Assembly (NCBI RefSeq): GCF_014191255.1
Contig: NZ_JACHWH010000001.1
Span: 1,984,001-2,048,000 of the forward strand
DNA: 64,000 nt
From: Amycolatopsis bartoniae
GTDB lineage: Bacteria; Actinomycetota; Actinomycetes; Mycobacteriales; Pseudonocardiaceae
Reading direction: 5' to 3'
Below are positions 17,669-26,543 of this stretch, piece by piece. The notes below the pieces were generated by a model. The model did no database searches. It saw only the letters and a program-made list of their open reading frames with translations, and had not been told where the DNA came from. Numbering within the stretch: position 1 is the stretch's first letter; each line of letters starts with the position of its first letter. Both the position numbers and the translations under genes were made by a program.

Positions 17669-18953
17669 GGTCGCGGCGCAGCAGGTCCTCCTCGGTCTCG
17701 CGGCGCACCAGCACGGTGGTGCGGCCGTCGCGGACGCCGATCAGCGGCGGGCGGCCGACGAGGTTGTAGTTCGACGCGAGCGCCTGGTGGTAGGCGCCGG
17801 TGACCGGCACGGCGAGCAGGTCACCGGCGTGCACGTCATCCGGCAGCGGCCCGTTCCGGGCGAGCACGTCGCCCGCTTCGCAGTGCCTGCCGACGACGGT
17901 CACTTCGCGGCGCGGAGCACGCGTGTGGCGCCCGACGAGCCTCGCGGTGTAGCGGGCGCCGTACAGCGCCGGACGCGGGTTGTCGCTCATCCCGCCGTCC
18001 ACCGCGACGAACCCCGGCTTCACCGCGGCCACGCGGTACAGCGTGATTCCGGCGTTGGCGACAATGGCACGGCCGGGCTCGATCACCAGGTGTGGCAAGG
18101 GAATCCGGCGTCGTTCGCACTCGTGGTGCAGCGTCGCCCGCACGCGGTGTGCGAAGCCGGTGAGGTCGAACCGCGGTTCGCCGGGGCAGTACGGCGCCGC
18201 GAACCCGCCGCCGAGGTCGAGCTGCGCGATGGGCACGCCGAGGTCGAGCAGCTTGCGCAGGGCTTCCTCGTAGACGTTGACGCGGGTGATCTGCGACCCG
18301 AGGTGGCAGTGCAGCCCGGCGAACCGCAGGCCCGGTTCGGCCTCCACGCGCCGCACGGCCTCGGGCACGGCGTCGAGCGGGAAGCCGAACTTCTGCCCCT
18401 CGACGCCGGTGGTGATCGCCGGGTGCGTGTGCGCGTCCACGCCCGGGGTCACGCGGATCAACACGGGCTGCGCGGTGGCCAGCGCCGCCAGCTGGGTGAT
18501 CTCGTCGAACGAGTCGAGCACGATCCGGCTCACCCCGTACGCCAGCGCGGCCTTGTGGTCCTCGGGGGTTTTCACGTTGCCGTGCAACAGGATCCGCTCG
18601 GCGGGGAAGCCGGCGGTGCGTGCCGCGGCCAGTTCTCCTGCCGAGCAGACGTCCAGCGAGAGCCCTTCGTCGGCGAGCCAGCGGAACACCGACCGGCACG
18701 GCAGGGACTTGCCCGCGAACGCCACCTCGGCCTCCGGCAGCGCGGCCAGGAACGCCCGCGCGCGGCGGCGGACCTCGGTCTCGTCGAGCACCTGGCAGGG
18801 CGTGCCGAAGCGGTTCGCCAGCTCCCTGAGCGAAACTCCGCCCACTTCCAGGTCGCCTCCCAGGCCCAGACGGGTGCTCCCGGGCCACAGGTCCTTCTCC
18901 AGCGGCGGCTCACCACACGCACCCACGCTCGGCAGCAACTCGGCCAGTGTCAC
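17655..18953 (-). CDS. lysA: Diaminopimelate decarboxylase-like PLP enzyme
   Basis: 432 residues; the start is the GTG at 18953, preceded at good spacing by AAGGAGGAG. The alanine-racemase-like barrel has the PLP Lys in FAGKSLPC (about 82), [18 protein letters not shown] and [11 protein letters not shown]. The C-terminal domain has [11 protein letters not shown]. It should convert meso-diaminopimelate to lysine. The PLP-lysine context differs from the usual YAxKAN/YAAKAF, and the gene stands alone rather than with thrA or argS, so it may be a paralogue with altered substrate. It overlaps pat tail to tail. Confidence 0.83.
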   Translation of the reverse strand: MTLAELLPSVGACGEPPLEKDLWPGSTRLGLGGDLEVGGVSLRELANRFGTPCQVLDETEVRRRARAFLAALPEAEVAFAGKSLPCRSVFRWLADEGLSLDVCSAGELAAARTAGFPAERILLHGNVKTPEDHKAALAYGVSRIVLDSFDEITQLAALATAQPVLIRVTPGVDAHTHPAITTGVEGQKFGFPLDAVPEAVRRVEAEPGLRFAGLHCHLGSQITRVNVYEEALRKLLDLGVPIAQLDLGGGFAAPYCPGEPRFDLTGFAHRVRATLHHECERRRIPLPHLVIEPGRAIVANAGITLYRVAAVKPGFVAVDGGMSDNPRPALYGARYTARLVGRHTRAPRREVTVVGRHCEAGDVLARNGPLPDDVHAGDLLAVPVTGAYHQALASNYNLVGRPPLIGVRDGRTTVLVRRETEEDLLRRDLMPA

Positions 18954-19269
18954 GATCTCCTCCTTCGACTGCGGGACCGAAGTCCACTCCAGCCGCGTGA
19001 CCAGGCACGGGAGCGCGGGGCACACGCCGCCCTGACGCCGGGGAGGCGGATCTTGCCGGGTTCTTGACGCCGTGGGTGACCCCCGTCATGCTCCGCACCG
19101 CTTGGGCTACGGACATGCCTCCGGACGGCGTCGACGACCTGGACCGGGCCCTGCTCCGGTTGCTGGGCTCCGTGCAGGGCGTTTCGGACCAGACGGTGGC
19201 CAAGCGGACGTGGCCGCGACGCGGCGGTCGCCGCCGGGACGGCCCCCTCGGCCGCCCCGGCGAACGCCG
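18954..19269. other. Intergenic interval with a possible regulator remnant
   Basis: 316 bases between the lysA-like gene (read away, minus) and the end of the VOC gene. I see no convincing gene. On the plus strand from about 19114 a short reading frame has GVDDLDRALLRLLG, which looks like the first helix of an Lrp/AsnC regulator, but the homology fades after about 30 residues. It may be decayed sequence or chance. The lysA-like promoter must lie at its left end. Confidence 0.35.
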
Positions 19270-19680
19270 TCACTGCGCCTGGACGTGGTCCGGGTCCATC
19301 CAGTTGACCTCCCAGATGTGCCCGTCGAGGTCGGTGAAGCTGCGGCCGTACATGAAGCCCATGTCCATCGGCTCGTTGTTGACCGCGCCGCCCGCCGCCA
19401 GTGCCTTGTCGACGAGCGTGTCGACCTCCTCGCGGGTCTCCGCGGACAGGCACGTGATGGACTCGGTGGCCGTGGTGGCGTCGACGATCGTCTTCTTCGT
19501 GAAGTTCTTGAAGAACGGCTCGGTCAGCAGCATCACGTAGATGTGCTCGCTGATCACGACGCAGCCGGCGTTCTCATCGGTGAACTGGGGGTTGTTCCTG
19601 AAGCCCAGCTCCGCGAAGAACGCGAGCGACCTGGTCAGGTCCTTGACGGGCAGGTTCACGAAGATCATCTTGGCGGCCAT
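19270..19680 (-). CDS. VOC (glyoxalase/bleomycin-resistance fold) protein
   Basis: 136 residues from ATG 19680, preceded by AAGGAG. MIFVNLPVKDLTRSLAFFAELGF and the closing SFTDLDGHIWEVNWMDPDH are the two beta-alpha-beta-beta-beta ends of a VOC domain. This subgroup (often called lactoylglutathione-lyase-like or extradiol-dioxygenase-like) rarely has a proven activity. The usual metal positions read H/E only in part (the Glu of IWEVNW is present), so enzyme status is open. It is transcribed alone, 66 bases before the end of the nuclease lipoprotein gene. Confidence 0.85.
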   Translation of the reverse strand: MAAKMIFVNLPVKDLTRSLAFFAELGFRNNPQFTDENAGCVVISEHIYVMLLTEPFFKNFTKKTIVDATTATESITCLSAETREEVDTLVDKALAAGGAVNNEPMDMGFMYGRSFTDLDGHIWEVNWMDPDHVQAQ

Positions 19681-19746
19681 GGGGGTCTCCTTCCGGTTCT
19701 GTTGATCGGGTAGACCCGCGCCGCCGCGAAAACTCATCGCTGCCGT

Positions 19747-20373
19747 TCAGCAGTAGTTGAGCATGTCCGTGAGCGCGCTCTTCTCCGCGGCGGTGACCGT
19801 GAGCTGGTAGTAGTGCTTGACCGTGATCCAGTCGGTCGCGTAGGCGCACCAGTCGGACTTGAGCGGCGGCTTCCACTCGTCGGGCGCCTTGTCGCCCTTG
19901 GCCTGGTTGACGTTGTCGGTCACCGCCCGCAGCTGCGGGCGGGTCAGGTCGTTCGCGAACTCCTTGCGGTGGTCGGTGGTCCACTTCGCGGCGCCGCTCT
20001 CCCACGCCTGCCCGAGCGGCACGGTGTGGTCGATGTCCACGTCCGACGCCTTGGTCCACGTCGCGCCGTCGTACGGGCTGAACCACGTGCCCGAGGTGGG
20101 GCGGCACTGCGAGTCGGTCTGCACGTTCTTGCCGTCGCGCTTGAGCACCGTCTCGCGCGTGTCACATTCTCCCGAAACCGTGGCCCAGTGCGGAAACTTC
20201 TCACGTGAGTAGCCGCCCATCCCGCTGCGCGCCTGCACCACGAGCTGGCTCAGCTCCACCCCCGCCGGTGCCGCGTTCGACGGCGGAGTGGGCTGCGTGC
20301 CGAACGCCCCCGGCTGGCAGGCCGTGACCAGCAACGCCGTCACCGCGGCGAGTGGCAACCAGATCTTCTTCAC
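19747..20373 (-). CDS. Secreted HNH (DUF1524-type) nuclease lipoprotein
   Basis: 208 residues, GTG start overlapping the transporter stop as GTGA, with GGAAGG upstream. A hydrophobic leader ends in a lipobox VTAC (Cys 19), so the protein is membrane-anchored outside the cell. The mature part has DVDIDHTVPLGQAW (catalytic His about 116) and EFANDLTRPQLRAV, the DH...N arrangement of the His-Me finger in DUF1524 nucleases. Paired cysteines suggest disulfides. It should cleave extracellular DNA or RNA non-specifically, for scavenging or competition. Translational coupling to a UMF1-type transporter is unusual. Confidence 0.87.
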   Translation of the reverse strand: MKKIWLPLAAVTALLVTACQPGAFGTQPTPPSNAAPAGVELSQLVVQARSGMGGYSREKFPHWATVSGECDTRETVLKRDGKNVQTDSQCRPTSGTWFSPYDGATWTKASDVDIDHTVPLGQAWESGAAKWTTDHRKEFANDLTRPQLRAVTDNVNQAKGDKAPDEWKPPLKSDWCAYATDWITVKHYYQLTVTAAEKSALTDMLNYC

Positions 20374-21659
20374 CGCACACCTTCCGGAGCCCGGACCGGG
20401 AGCACGACGGCCAGCCCGGCGAGGAGGACGAGGACGATTCCGGCCATGCCCGCGCGCTGCGAGCCGAACAGGCCGATGAAGCCGCTGAACGCCAGCGGCC
20501 CGAGGAAAGACACCGCGCGCCCGGTGGTCGCGTACAACCCGAACGCCTCCCCTTCCCGCTCCGGCTCGACGATGCGGGCGAGGAACGTGCGGCTCGCGGA
20601 CTGCGCGGGCCCGACGAACGCCGTCAGCGCGAGCCCGCACACCCAGAACGTCGCCTTGCCCGGCAGCACCACGAGCGCGACACCCAGCACCACCAGCGCG
20701 ATGAGCGAGGCGACGATCACCTTCTTCGGCCCCACGCTGTCGTCGAGCCTGCCGCCGGCGAGCGCGCCCAGCCCGGCGACGAGGTTCGCGGCGATCGCGA
20801 AGACGACCACCTCGGTGGAGCTGAACCCGAACGTGCCCGCGGCGACGACCCCGCCGAACGTGAAGATCGCGGCCAGCCCGTCGCGGTAGACCGCGCTCGC
20901 TGCGAGAAACCACAGCGTCTGCCGTTCGCTGCGCCACATCCGCCCGATGCGCTTGCCGAGCACGACGTAGCTGGCGAAGAAGTTGTGCCGCAGCTTGTCC
21001 CCGGACGCCGGCGCCTCGGGCACGGCCAGGAACAGCGGGATCGCGAAGACGGCGAACCACACCGCGCAGAACAGCGCCACGATGCGGATGTTGAGCCCGC
21101 CCGCCGACGTCACGCCAAACAACCCGACGTCCGGTTGCACGAACGCGAACAGCACCACGGTCAGCGCGATGAGGCCGCCGAAGTAGCCCATGGACCAGCC
21201 GAAGCCGGACACCTTGCCGACGTTCTCCTTCGTGGAGACCTGGACGAGCATCGCGTTGTAGTTCACCGAGGCGAACTCGGAGAAAACGCTTCCCACGGTC
21301 ACCAGGACGATGCCGAGCAGCAGGTAGGACGGCTCGTCGCGGACGAAGAACAGGCCCGCCATGCTCAGCACCACGATGGCGCTGTGCACGCCGAGCAGGA
21401 GCTTCCGCCGTCCGCCGGCGTCGCTGCGTTGCCCGGTGACGGGTGCGAGGAGCGCGACGCACACGCCCGCGATGGTCAGCCCGACGCCGAGGTCGGCGGA
21501 GCCGCTGTCCGGGTCGGGGGCGACGGCCTTCGTCAGGTACACGGTGAAGACGAAGGTCAGGATGATGGCGTTGAACGCCGAGGAGCCCCAGTCCCAGAGC
21601 GCCCAGCTGATCACGCGACGCCGCGCGGGCGCCTGTCCGGCCAAGGTCACGGCGCACAT
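20370..21659 (-). CDS. UMF1/Atg22-type MFS transporter
   Basis: 429 residues with about twelve hydrophobic spans. The opening ISWALWDWGSSAFNAIIL (the ALYDWANSAF-type motif) and loop SDAGGRRKLLLG identify the Atg22-like UMF1 branch of the major facilitator superfamily, members of which export amino acids from yeast vacuoles and have unknown substrates in bacteria. The gene is the first of a two-gene operon with the secreted nuclease. The ATG at 21659 has only a weak GGGGTG upstream; the GTG three codons later is a possible alternative. Confidence 0.88.
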   Translation of the reverse strand: MCAVTLAGQAPARRRVISWALWDWGSSAFNAIILTFVFTVYLTKAVAPDPDSGSADLGVGLTIAGVCVALLAPVTGQRSDAGGRRKLLLGVHSAIVVLSMAGLFFVRDEPSYLLLGIVLVTVGSVFSEFASVNYNAMLVQVSTKENVGKVSGFGWSMGYFGGLIALTVVLFAFVQPDVGLFGVTSAGGLNIRIVALFCAVWFAVFAIPLFLAVPEAPASGDKLRHNFFASYVVLGKRIGRMWRSERQTLWFLAASAVYRDGLAAIFTFGGVVAAGTFGFSSTEVVVFAIAANLVAGLGALAGGRLDDSVGPKKVIVASLIALVVLGVALVVLPGKATFWVCGLALTAFVGPAQSASRTFLARIVEPEREGEAFGLYATTGRAVSFLGPLAFSGFIGLFGSQRAGMAGIVLVLLAGLAVVLPVRAPEGVR

Positions 21660-21793
21660 GACACCCCACGACCCGCCCCATGATCAAGGCGGGGTGCCTC
21701 CTTGCCCCTTGACTGGTCCGTAGGGCGTCTGCACACTGAGTTCACTGAACGGCACAGCGGTTTCAAACAGTTCCTCCAGTGCTAGGAGACGTG

Positions 21794-22801
21794 ATGGCAG
21801 TCGGTTTCCGGTCCTTCCTGCGAGTCGCACCCGGACAGGCGCTGCTCGACACCGTCATCGAGCACCTGGGCCGGTGGCTGGCGAGCAAGGAGATCCACCT
21901 CGATGCCGACCGGGCGGGGCAGTACGTGCTCGACCACGACGACCTGGTGACGGTCCTGCGGGACCACGTCGAGGGCGGTCAGCTGTACCGCTGGCGCCGG
22001 CAGCACCCGGACGCGCAGCCTCGGGACGTCTGGCGCACCACGATCACCGTGCTGGAGCTGCCCGACGAGCCGGGCTGGATCTGGACGGAGATCGAGACGA
22101 GGGACGACTGCCCCGCGCTCGGGGAGGCCCCGTTCAACCGGTGCATGTCGGTGCCGAGCGTGCTGCGCGGCCTGCTGGCGGAGATCGAGGCGCTGGACGG
22201 GCGCACGGAGATCGCACCCAGTCCGCAGTGGGTGACGCTCGGCCACCTGCCCGATCTGATGGACTACCTGGCCGACGAAACCCGCCGCGGGCCGGTATAC
22301 ATGATCAGTCAGGGCCAGCAGCCGCGGGACGAGTTCGAGCGCTGGGCGCGGGAGGTCACCTGGCACCTCGTCGGGATGGGGAGCGCTTTCCTTCTCGACC
22401 CCGCGGTGGAGCTGGGGTTCAACGAGATGGTGGGCTCGGGTCTCGCCGTGCCGCCGGGCACCATGCGCACCTACCTGCCCGAGGTCGACCTGGACAACCC
22501 GGAAGACCCGTTGCGCCACCGGATCCTGGGCCGGACCAGGATCGTCGGCACGGACACCCGCCGCCTGGCCCGGATGCTGGGCCGGGCAGAACGCGACCGT
22601 GCCGCGAAGATGCCCATCCCGGAGGACGCGAGGGCGCTGATCCAGCCCTACGAACCCACCCAGCTGCCGGCCATGTCGTGGCGTGAGCAGCAGCGACGGC
22701 TACTGGAACTGCAAGCGGAGGTCGACCGCCTGCGCGAAGCCCTGACCACCCGCCCGCACCTGCACGTGGCCGGGCTGCAGGAGCACCTGACGGCCTCGTA
22801 A
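21794..22801 (+). CDS. Unrecognised 335-residue soluble protein
   Basis: I chose ATG 21794 because AGGAG lies five bases upstream; two in-frame GTG codons a few residues earlier (21779 and 21791) are possible. I do not recognise the family. No signal peptide or membrane span is visible. The sequence is acidic, with a mid-region GPVYMISQGQQPRDEFERWA and a long surface-like stretch LPEVDLDNPEDPLRHRILGR. The last 45 residues (REQQRRLLELQAEVDRLREA) form a clear coiled coil, suggesting oligomerisation. The gene is monocistronic, read away from the transporter operon and closed by a strong hairpin. Codon use matches its neighbours. Confidence 0.8.
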   Translation: MAVGFRSFLRVAPGQALLDTVIEHLGRWLASKEIHLDADRAGQYVLDHDDLVTVLRDHVEGGQLYRWRRQHPDAQPRDVWRTTITVLELPDEPGWIWTEIETRDDCPALGEAPFNRCMSVPSVLRGLLAEIEALDGRTEIAPSPQWVTLGHLPDLMDYLADETRRGPVYMISQGQQPRDEFERWAREVTWHLVGMGSAFLLDPAVELGFNEMVGSGLAVPPGTMRTYLPEVDLDNPEDPLRHRILGRTRIVGTDTRRLARMLGRAERDRAAKMPIPEDARALIQPYEPTQLPAMSWREQQRRLLELQAEVDRLREALTTRPHLHVAGLQEHLTAS

Positions 22802-22811
22802 CGGGGCACCC

Positions 22812-22861
22812 GGCCCTCCCCGCCCCGACAACGCGGTCAGCGATCGGGGCGGGAGAGGGCC
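22812..22861. terminator. Strong bidirectional hairpin terminator
   Basis: GGCCCTCC plus CCGCCCCGA on the left pairs with TCGGGGCGG plus GAGAGGGCC on the right: 17 base pairs with one bulged A and a 15-base loop. It lies between the convergent stop codons of the unknown gene and RNase Z. Confidence 0.75.
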
Positions 22862-22877
22862 GCCAACTTCGCGGGGT

Positions 22878-23789
22878 TCACCGCCGGGGCACGCTCACCC
22901 GGCTCAGATCCGCCGCCACCACGACGTCCCCGCCGAAGACCTCCCTGGCCTCCTCGTAGAACTTCGTCGGGTCGTCGTAGCGCTGCGAAAAGTGCGTCAA
23001 CACCAGCTTCCGCACCCGGCTCTCCGCAGCCACCTGCGCCGCCTGCCGAGCCGTCAAATGCCCGTACTCGCTCGCCAACCGCTCGTCCTCGGCGAGGAAC
23101 GTCGACTCGATCACCAGCAGATCCGCCCGATCCGCCAGCTCGTACACGGCGTCGCACAGGCGCGTGTCCATGACGAACGCGAAGCGCTGGCCCTGGCGCA
23201 CCACGCTGACCTGCTCGACGGCCACGGTCCGGCTGCCCACCCGCAGCGAGCCCGTCCGCTGCAGCTCGCCGATCTCGGGGCCCGTGACGCCGAACCGCGC
23301 GAGCAGCTCCGGCATCATCCGCCGTCCGTCCGGTTCCACCAGCCGGTAGCCGAACGACTCCACCGGATGGTCCAGTCGTTTCGCCACCAGCTCACCGAAC
23401 TCGCCCCGCGCCAGGACGCCGTCGCCGTGCACCGGTTCCTCGACGATCTCCGCCGTTTCGTGGAAGACGCTCGCGTGCCGCAGCCGGTCGAAGAACTCCT
23501 GTCCGGACGCGGGGTAGTGCGCGTGCACGGGATGCCGCACGCCGTCGAGCGACAGGCGTTGCACCACCCCGGGCAGGCCGAGGCAGTGGTCGCCGTGGAA
23601 GTGGGTCAGGCAGATGCGGGTGATCGACGACGCGGAGACACCGGCGAACAGCATCTGGCGCTGGGTGCCCTCGCCGGGGTCGAACAGGAACCCCTCGGCG
23701 TCCCAGCGCAGGAGGTAGCCGTTGTGGTTGCGGTCGCGGCCGGGGACCTGGCTCGCGGTCCCCAGCACCACCAGTTCTCGGACGGACAC
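22878..23789 (-). CDS. rnz: Ribonuclease Z
   Basis: 303 residues, GTG start. The metallo-beta-lactamase signature is [13 protein letters not shown] (about 62-74), with further ligands in VMDTRL (Asp), YGHLTARQA and LTHFSQRY. The insert after residue 120 corresponds to the flexible arm. RNase Z cuts the 3' trailer of tRNA precursors in the cytoplasm. Length and motif order match the bacterial short form. No strong ribosome site is visible before the GTG. It is convergent with the preceding unknown gene. Confidence 0.93.
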   Translation of the reverse strand: MSVRELVVLGTASQVPGRDRNHNGYLLRWDAEGFLFDPGEGTQRQMLFAGVSASSITRICLTHFHGDHCLGLPGVVQRLSLDGVRHPVHAHYPASGQEFFDRLRHASVFHETAEIVEEPVHGDGVLARGEFGELVAKRLDHPVESFGYRLVEPDGRRMMPELLARFGVTGPEIGELQRTGSLRVGSRTVAVEQVSVVRQGQRFAFVMDTRLCDAVYELADRADLLVIESTFLAEDERLASEYGHLTARQAAQVAAESRVRKLVLTHFSQRYDDPTKFYEEAREVFGGDVVVAADLSRVSVPRR

Positions 23790-23851
23790 CCGACCGACCC
23801 TAGCCCGTCGGGGTTCACCGGGCGTTCAGCTGCCGCTGCTGTACTCCCGCC

Positions 23852-24775
23852 GTGATCCGGAAGCGCCTTCTCGCCGCCGCTGTGCTGACTCTCGCCGCGA
23901 CCGCCCTCACCGCCGGTTCCTCGGCGGCGGGACCGTCCACACGCGACGGTGACCCGGCGCGGCTGCTCGCCTCGGTGAGCCGGAGCACGACGTGGACGCA
24001 GACGTCGGCGGTACCGCTGAAGTTCGAGACGTACCACCCGCAGGGCATGGTCCGGGTGGGCGACCACTACTTCATGACGTCCGTCGAGGTGCTGTCCGCG
24101 CCCGTCAAGTGCGACCCGGCGTGCGACGGCTACGACCGCACTCCCGGCGCGGGCGTGGGGCACCTCTTCGAGTTCGACGCGCGGGGCAACCTGCTGCGCG
24201 ACCTGCACCTGGGCGCCGGCACCGTCTACCACCCTGGCGGCTTCGACTACGACGGCCGTTACCTGTGGGTGCCCGTCGCCGAGTACCGCCCGAACAGCCG
24301 CGCGACGATCTACCGCATCGACCCGGTGACGTTCGCCGTGCAGCCGTTCCTGCAGGTCCCCGACCACATCGGCGGGGTCGTGCACGACGTGGCGAACAAC
24401 CGGTTCCTCGGCCTGAACTGGGGTGCGCGGACCTTCTACGTGTGGGGCCCGTCCGGTCAGCTGCAGCGGAAGACGGCGAACCCCGAGCAGTTCGTCGACT
24501 TCCAGGACTGTCACTACCTCCAGTACGCGAAGGCCGTGTGCGGCGGCGTGGCGAGCCTGGCCGTCGGGTCGGCGTCCGTGCAGCTCGGCGGGCTCTCGCT
24601 GCTCGACCTGCACTCCCTGGACGCGGTGAACACCGTGCCGCTGACGGGGCTGACACCGGCGGGCAACTCGATCACGCGCAACCCGGTGTGGCTCGCGACG
24701 GAGGGCGGTTCCCTCACGCTGCAGGTGGTTCCGGACGACGACCAGTCCGTGCTGTACACGTATCGGGCCGGCTGA
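23852..24775 (+). CDS. Secreted beta-propeller-like protein (DUF6454-type)
   Basis: 307 residues, GTG start. The leader MIRKRLLAAAVLTLAATALTAG ends near SSAAGP, a typical secretory signal. The mature protein has repeating strands with GxxYH and GRYLWVPVAEYRPNSRA, DHIGGVVHDV and GNSITRNPVWLA motifs, suggesting a propeller of about five or six blades, and four cysteines. I recognise it only as a conserved actinobacterial secreted family of unknown function, which I believe is catalogued as DUF6454. It may bind a sugar or act as a lactonase-like enzyme, but no catalytic residues stand out. Confidence 0.75.
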   Translation: MIRKRLLAAAVLTLAATALTAGSSAAGPSTRDGDPARLLASVSRSTTWTQTSAVPLKFETYHPQGMVRVGDHYFMTSVEVLSAPVKCDPACDGYDRTPGAGVGHLFEFDARGNLLRDLHLGAGTVYHPGGFDYDGRYLWVPVAEYRPNSRATIYRIDPVTFAVQPFLQVPDHIGGVVHDVANNRFLGLNWGARTFYVWGPSGQLQRKTANPEQFVDFQDCHYLQYAKAVCGGVASLAVGSASVQLGGLSLLDLHSLDAVNTVPLTGLTPAGNSITRNPVWLATEGGSLTLQVVPDDDQSVLYTYRAG

Positions 24776-24892
24776 CCCGGGAATCAGGACAGGCGTCCTA
24801 TCACTCTTTCGGGAACCGGTTCCTCTCGGACGTCGAAACTGTCGGTGGGTGGGGTTAGCGTCTCGGGCAACAGGAACCAGCCAGGGGGAGAC

Positions 24893-25447
24893 ATGACCAC
24901 ACTGCAGAACCGCCCGAACACCGCGCTTCTCGTCGTCGACGTGCAGAACGGCGCCGTCGCCGGGGCCCACGCACGCGATGCCGTGGTGGAGAACATCGCG
25001 AATCTCGTCGACAGGGCGAGACAGGAGGGGGTGCCCGTCGTCTGGGTGCAGCACTCGGACGAGGAGCTCGCCAGGGGCAGCGACGAGTGGCGGATCGTGC
25101 CGGAGCTGGCGCCGGCCGAGTCGGAACCGTTGGTGGAGAAGCAGTACGGGGACGCGTTCGACGACACGGACCTGGAAGACGTCCTGGCGAGGCTCGCCGT
25201 CGGACATCTGGTGGTGACGGGCGCGGAGACGGACGCGTGTATCCGCTCCACCCTCCACGGCGCCGTGGTGCGAGGCTACGACGCCACCCTGGTCGGCGAC
25301 GCCCACACCACCGGCGACCGCACGCGATGGGGCGCGCCACCGCCGGAGCAGGTCATCGCGCACACCAACCTGTACTGGAAGTACCACACGTCGCCAGGCC
25401 GAAGGGCGACCACGGTGCCGACGAAGGAGGTCGACTTCGGGGGCTGA
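24893..25447 (+). CDS. Isochorismatase-family cysteine hydrolase
   Basis: 184 residues from ATG 24893, with GGGGGAG at ideal spacing. LLVVDVQNGAV contains the catalytic Asp (16), EKQYGDAF the Lys, and the stretch TGAETDACIRSTLHGA the nucleophile Cys (about 116): the Asp-Lys-Cys triad of the isochorismatase-like hydrolases. These cleave amide or enol-ether bonds (nicotinamide, N-carbamoyl compounds, isochorismate). Isochorismate synthase lies 32 kb away, so a link to siderophores is not supported by position. It is a single-gene unit ending in the repeat-rich interval at 25448. Confidence 0.88.
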   Translation: MTTLQNRPNTALLVVDVQNGAVAGAHARDAVVENIANLVDRARQEGVPVVWVQHSDEELARGSDEWRIVPELAPAESEPLVEKQYGDAFDDTDLEDVLARLAVGHLVVTGAETDACIRSTLHGAVVRGYDATLVGDAHTTGDRTRWGAPPPEQVIAHTNLYWKYHTSPGRRATTVPTKEVDFGG

Positions 25448-25799
25448 GTCTCGGGGGTTTCTCGGCCGGGGTGGTGACGACGTCCGGGTGGGTTGGGTCG
25501 GGCTGGCTTGGTCCGGACCGGGCTGAGTCGGGGCGGCCCGGAGCGCTCCGGGCTGGGCCGGTCGAGGCTGAGTTGTTCCGGACTAAGCCGGACCACCCGA
25601 ACCGGCTTAGTCCGGAACAGGCATCTCAAGGCTGGGCGGCTCCGGCCTGAGCTTGATCCAGGCTGGGCAGGGCAGGTCGGGGCTGAACCGCCCCGAGCTG
25701 AGCCGGACCGCGCCGGACTGATTTGGTCCGGGGCGGGTCGGTCGGGGCTGGGCCACCTCGGGCGGCCACTCAGCACCGGGCCGCCGCACCCCACTCCCG
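25448..25799. repeat. Degenerate GGCTG-rich tandem repeats around an 18-bp hairpin
   Basis: 352 bases without a credible gene, between convergent stop codons. About ten loosely conserved units of roughly 15-25 bases recur, with the core GGGCTG(A/G)G followed by runs such as GTCCGG or GGGCGG. At 25574-25591 the sequence TGTTCCGGACTAAGCCGG is exactly complemented at 25602-25619, giving an 18-bp perfect stem with a 10-base loop. Smaller palindromes (GGTCCGGACC, GGAGCGCTCC) are scattered around it. Both strands translate into repetitive Arg/Pro-rich peptides, an artefact of the repeats. It may be a terminator cluster or a decayed repeat family. Confidence 0.7.
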
Positions 25800-26450
25800 T
25801 CACGGCTGGTCCAGCAGAGTCGTCGGCTGCTCGGTCACCGGCAGTGCTTTCGAGCGGCGTTCGCGGAACAGCCAGCCGCCGAGGACGCCTGCTGCGAAGC
25901 CGAACAGGTGGGCCTGCCAGCCGATGCCTTCGCCCGCCGGGATGAGCAGGGAGAACTGGTAGGCGAAGCACAGTGCCATCACCAGGCCGATCACGACGTC
26001 GATCAGCCTGCGGTCGAACACGCCCCGCACGATGATGTAGCCGAAATAGCCGAACACGACCCCGCTGGCGCCCGCGCCGACCGTGCCCGCGCCGGCGGTG
26101 AACCACGCGCCCAGCCCGCTGACCACCACGATCAGCGCGCTCACCCCGAGGAACTTCTTCACCCCGCGGTACGCCGCGAGGAAACCGAAGATGAACAGCG
26201 GCCCGGAGTTGCCCTCGATGTGCGCCCAGCTGAAATGGAGGAAAGGAGCACTGAAGATCTCGGGCAGCGAGCCGACCTCGCGCGCCCGGATGCCGTAGTC
26301 GAAACTCAGCTCGTAGCCGAACGCCGCGTTCACGATCTGCACCAGCCACAGCACGGCCAGGATCGCGACCATGACCCACAGTGCCTTGCGGGCCTCGGCG
26401 AGCAGGGCTTCGGCCTCCTCGCCGCGCGGCAGGGACGGGCGGTCGGGCAT
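25800..26450 (-). CDS. Rhomboid-family intramembrane serine protease
   Basis: 216 residues, ATG 26450 with GGAGG upstream; the longer upstream frame has no start signal. Six hydrophobic spans, the catalytic Ser in GAGASGVVFG (about 128-132), and the catalytic His in GWQAHLFGFAAG (about 179) are the rhomboid Ser-His dyad. FSAPFLHFSWAHIEGN in the first loop also fits. It cleaves transmembrane substrates within the bilayer; the target is unknown. It is divergent from the S33 peptidase gene, and its end borders the repeat interval. Confidence 0.92.
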   Translation of the reverse strand: MPDRPSLPRGEEAEALLAEARKALWVMVAILAVLWLVQIVNAAFGYELSFDYGIRAREVGSLPEIFSAPFLHFSWAHIEGNSGPLFIFGFLAAYRGVKKFLGVSALIVVVSGLGAWFTAGAGTVGAGASGVVFGYFGYIIVRGVFDRRLIDVVIGLVMALCFAYQFSLLIPAGEGIGWQAHLFGFAAGVLGGWLFRERRSKALPVTEQPTTLLDQP

Positions 26451-26543
26451 CGCGGCCTCCGTTTTCGTTTGCGCACAAGGGTAACGGACATTTCCTACTT
26501 CCGGCGGGTCCCGGCCGCCGGAACGGGCGCTAGTGTGCGTCGC

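Noticed and set aside
20352-21683. Plus-strand frame of about 440 residues
   Set aside because: It mirrors the UMF1-type transporter on the opposite strand, with repetitive Asp/Arg/His content.
25493-25945. Repetitive Arg/Gly/Ser-rich frame inside the repeat interval
   Set aside because: The peptide repeats come from the tandem DNA repeats. There is no ribosome site, and it runs into the antisense of the rhomboid gene.
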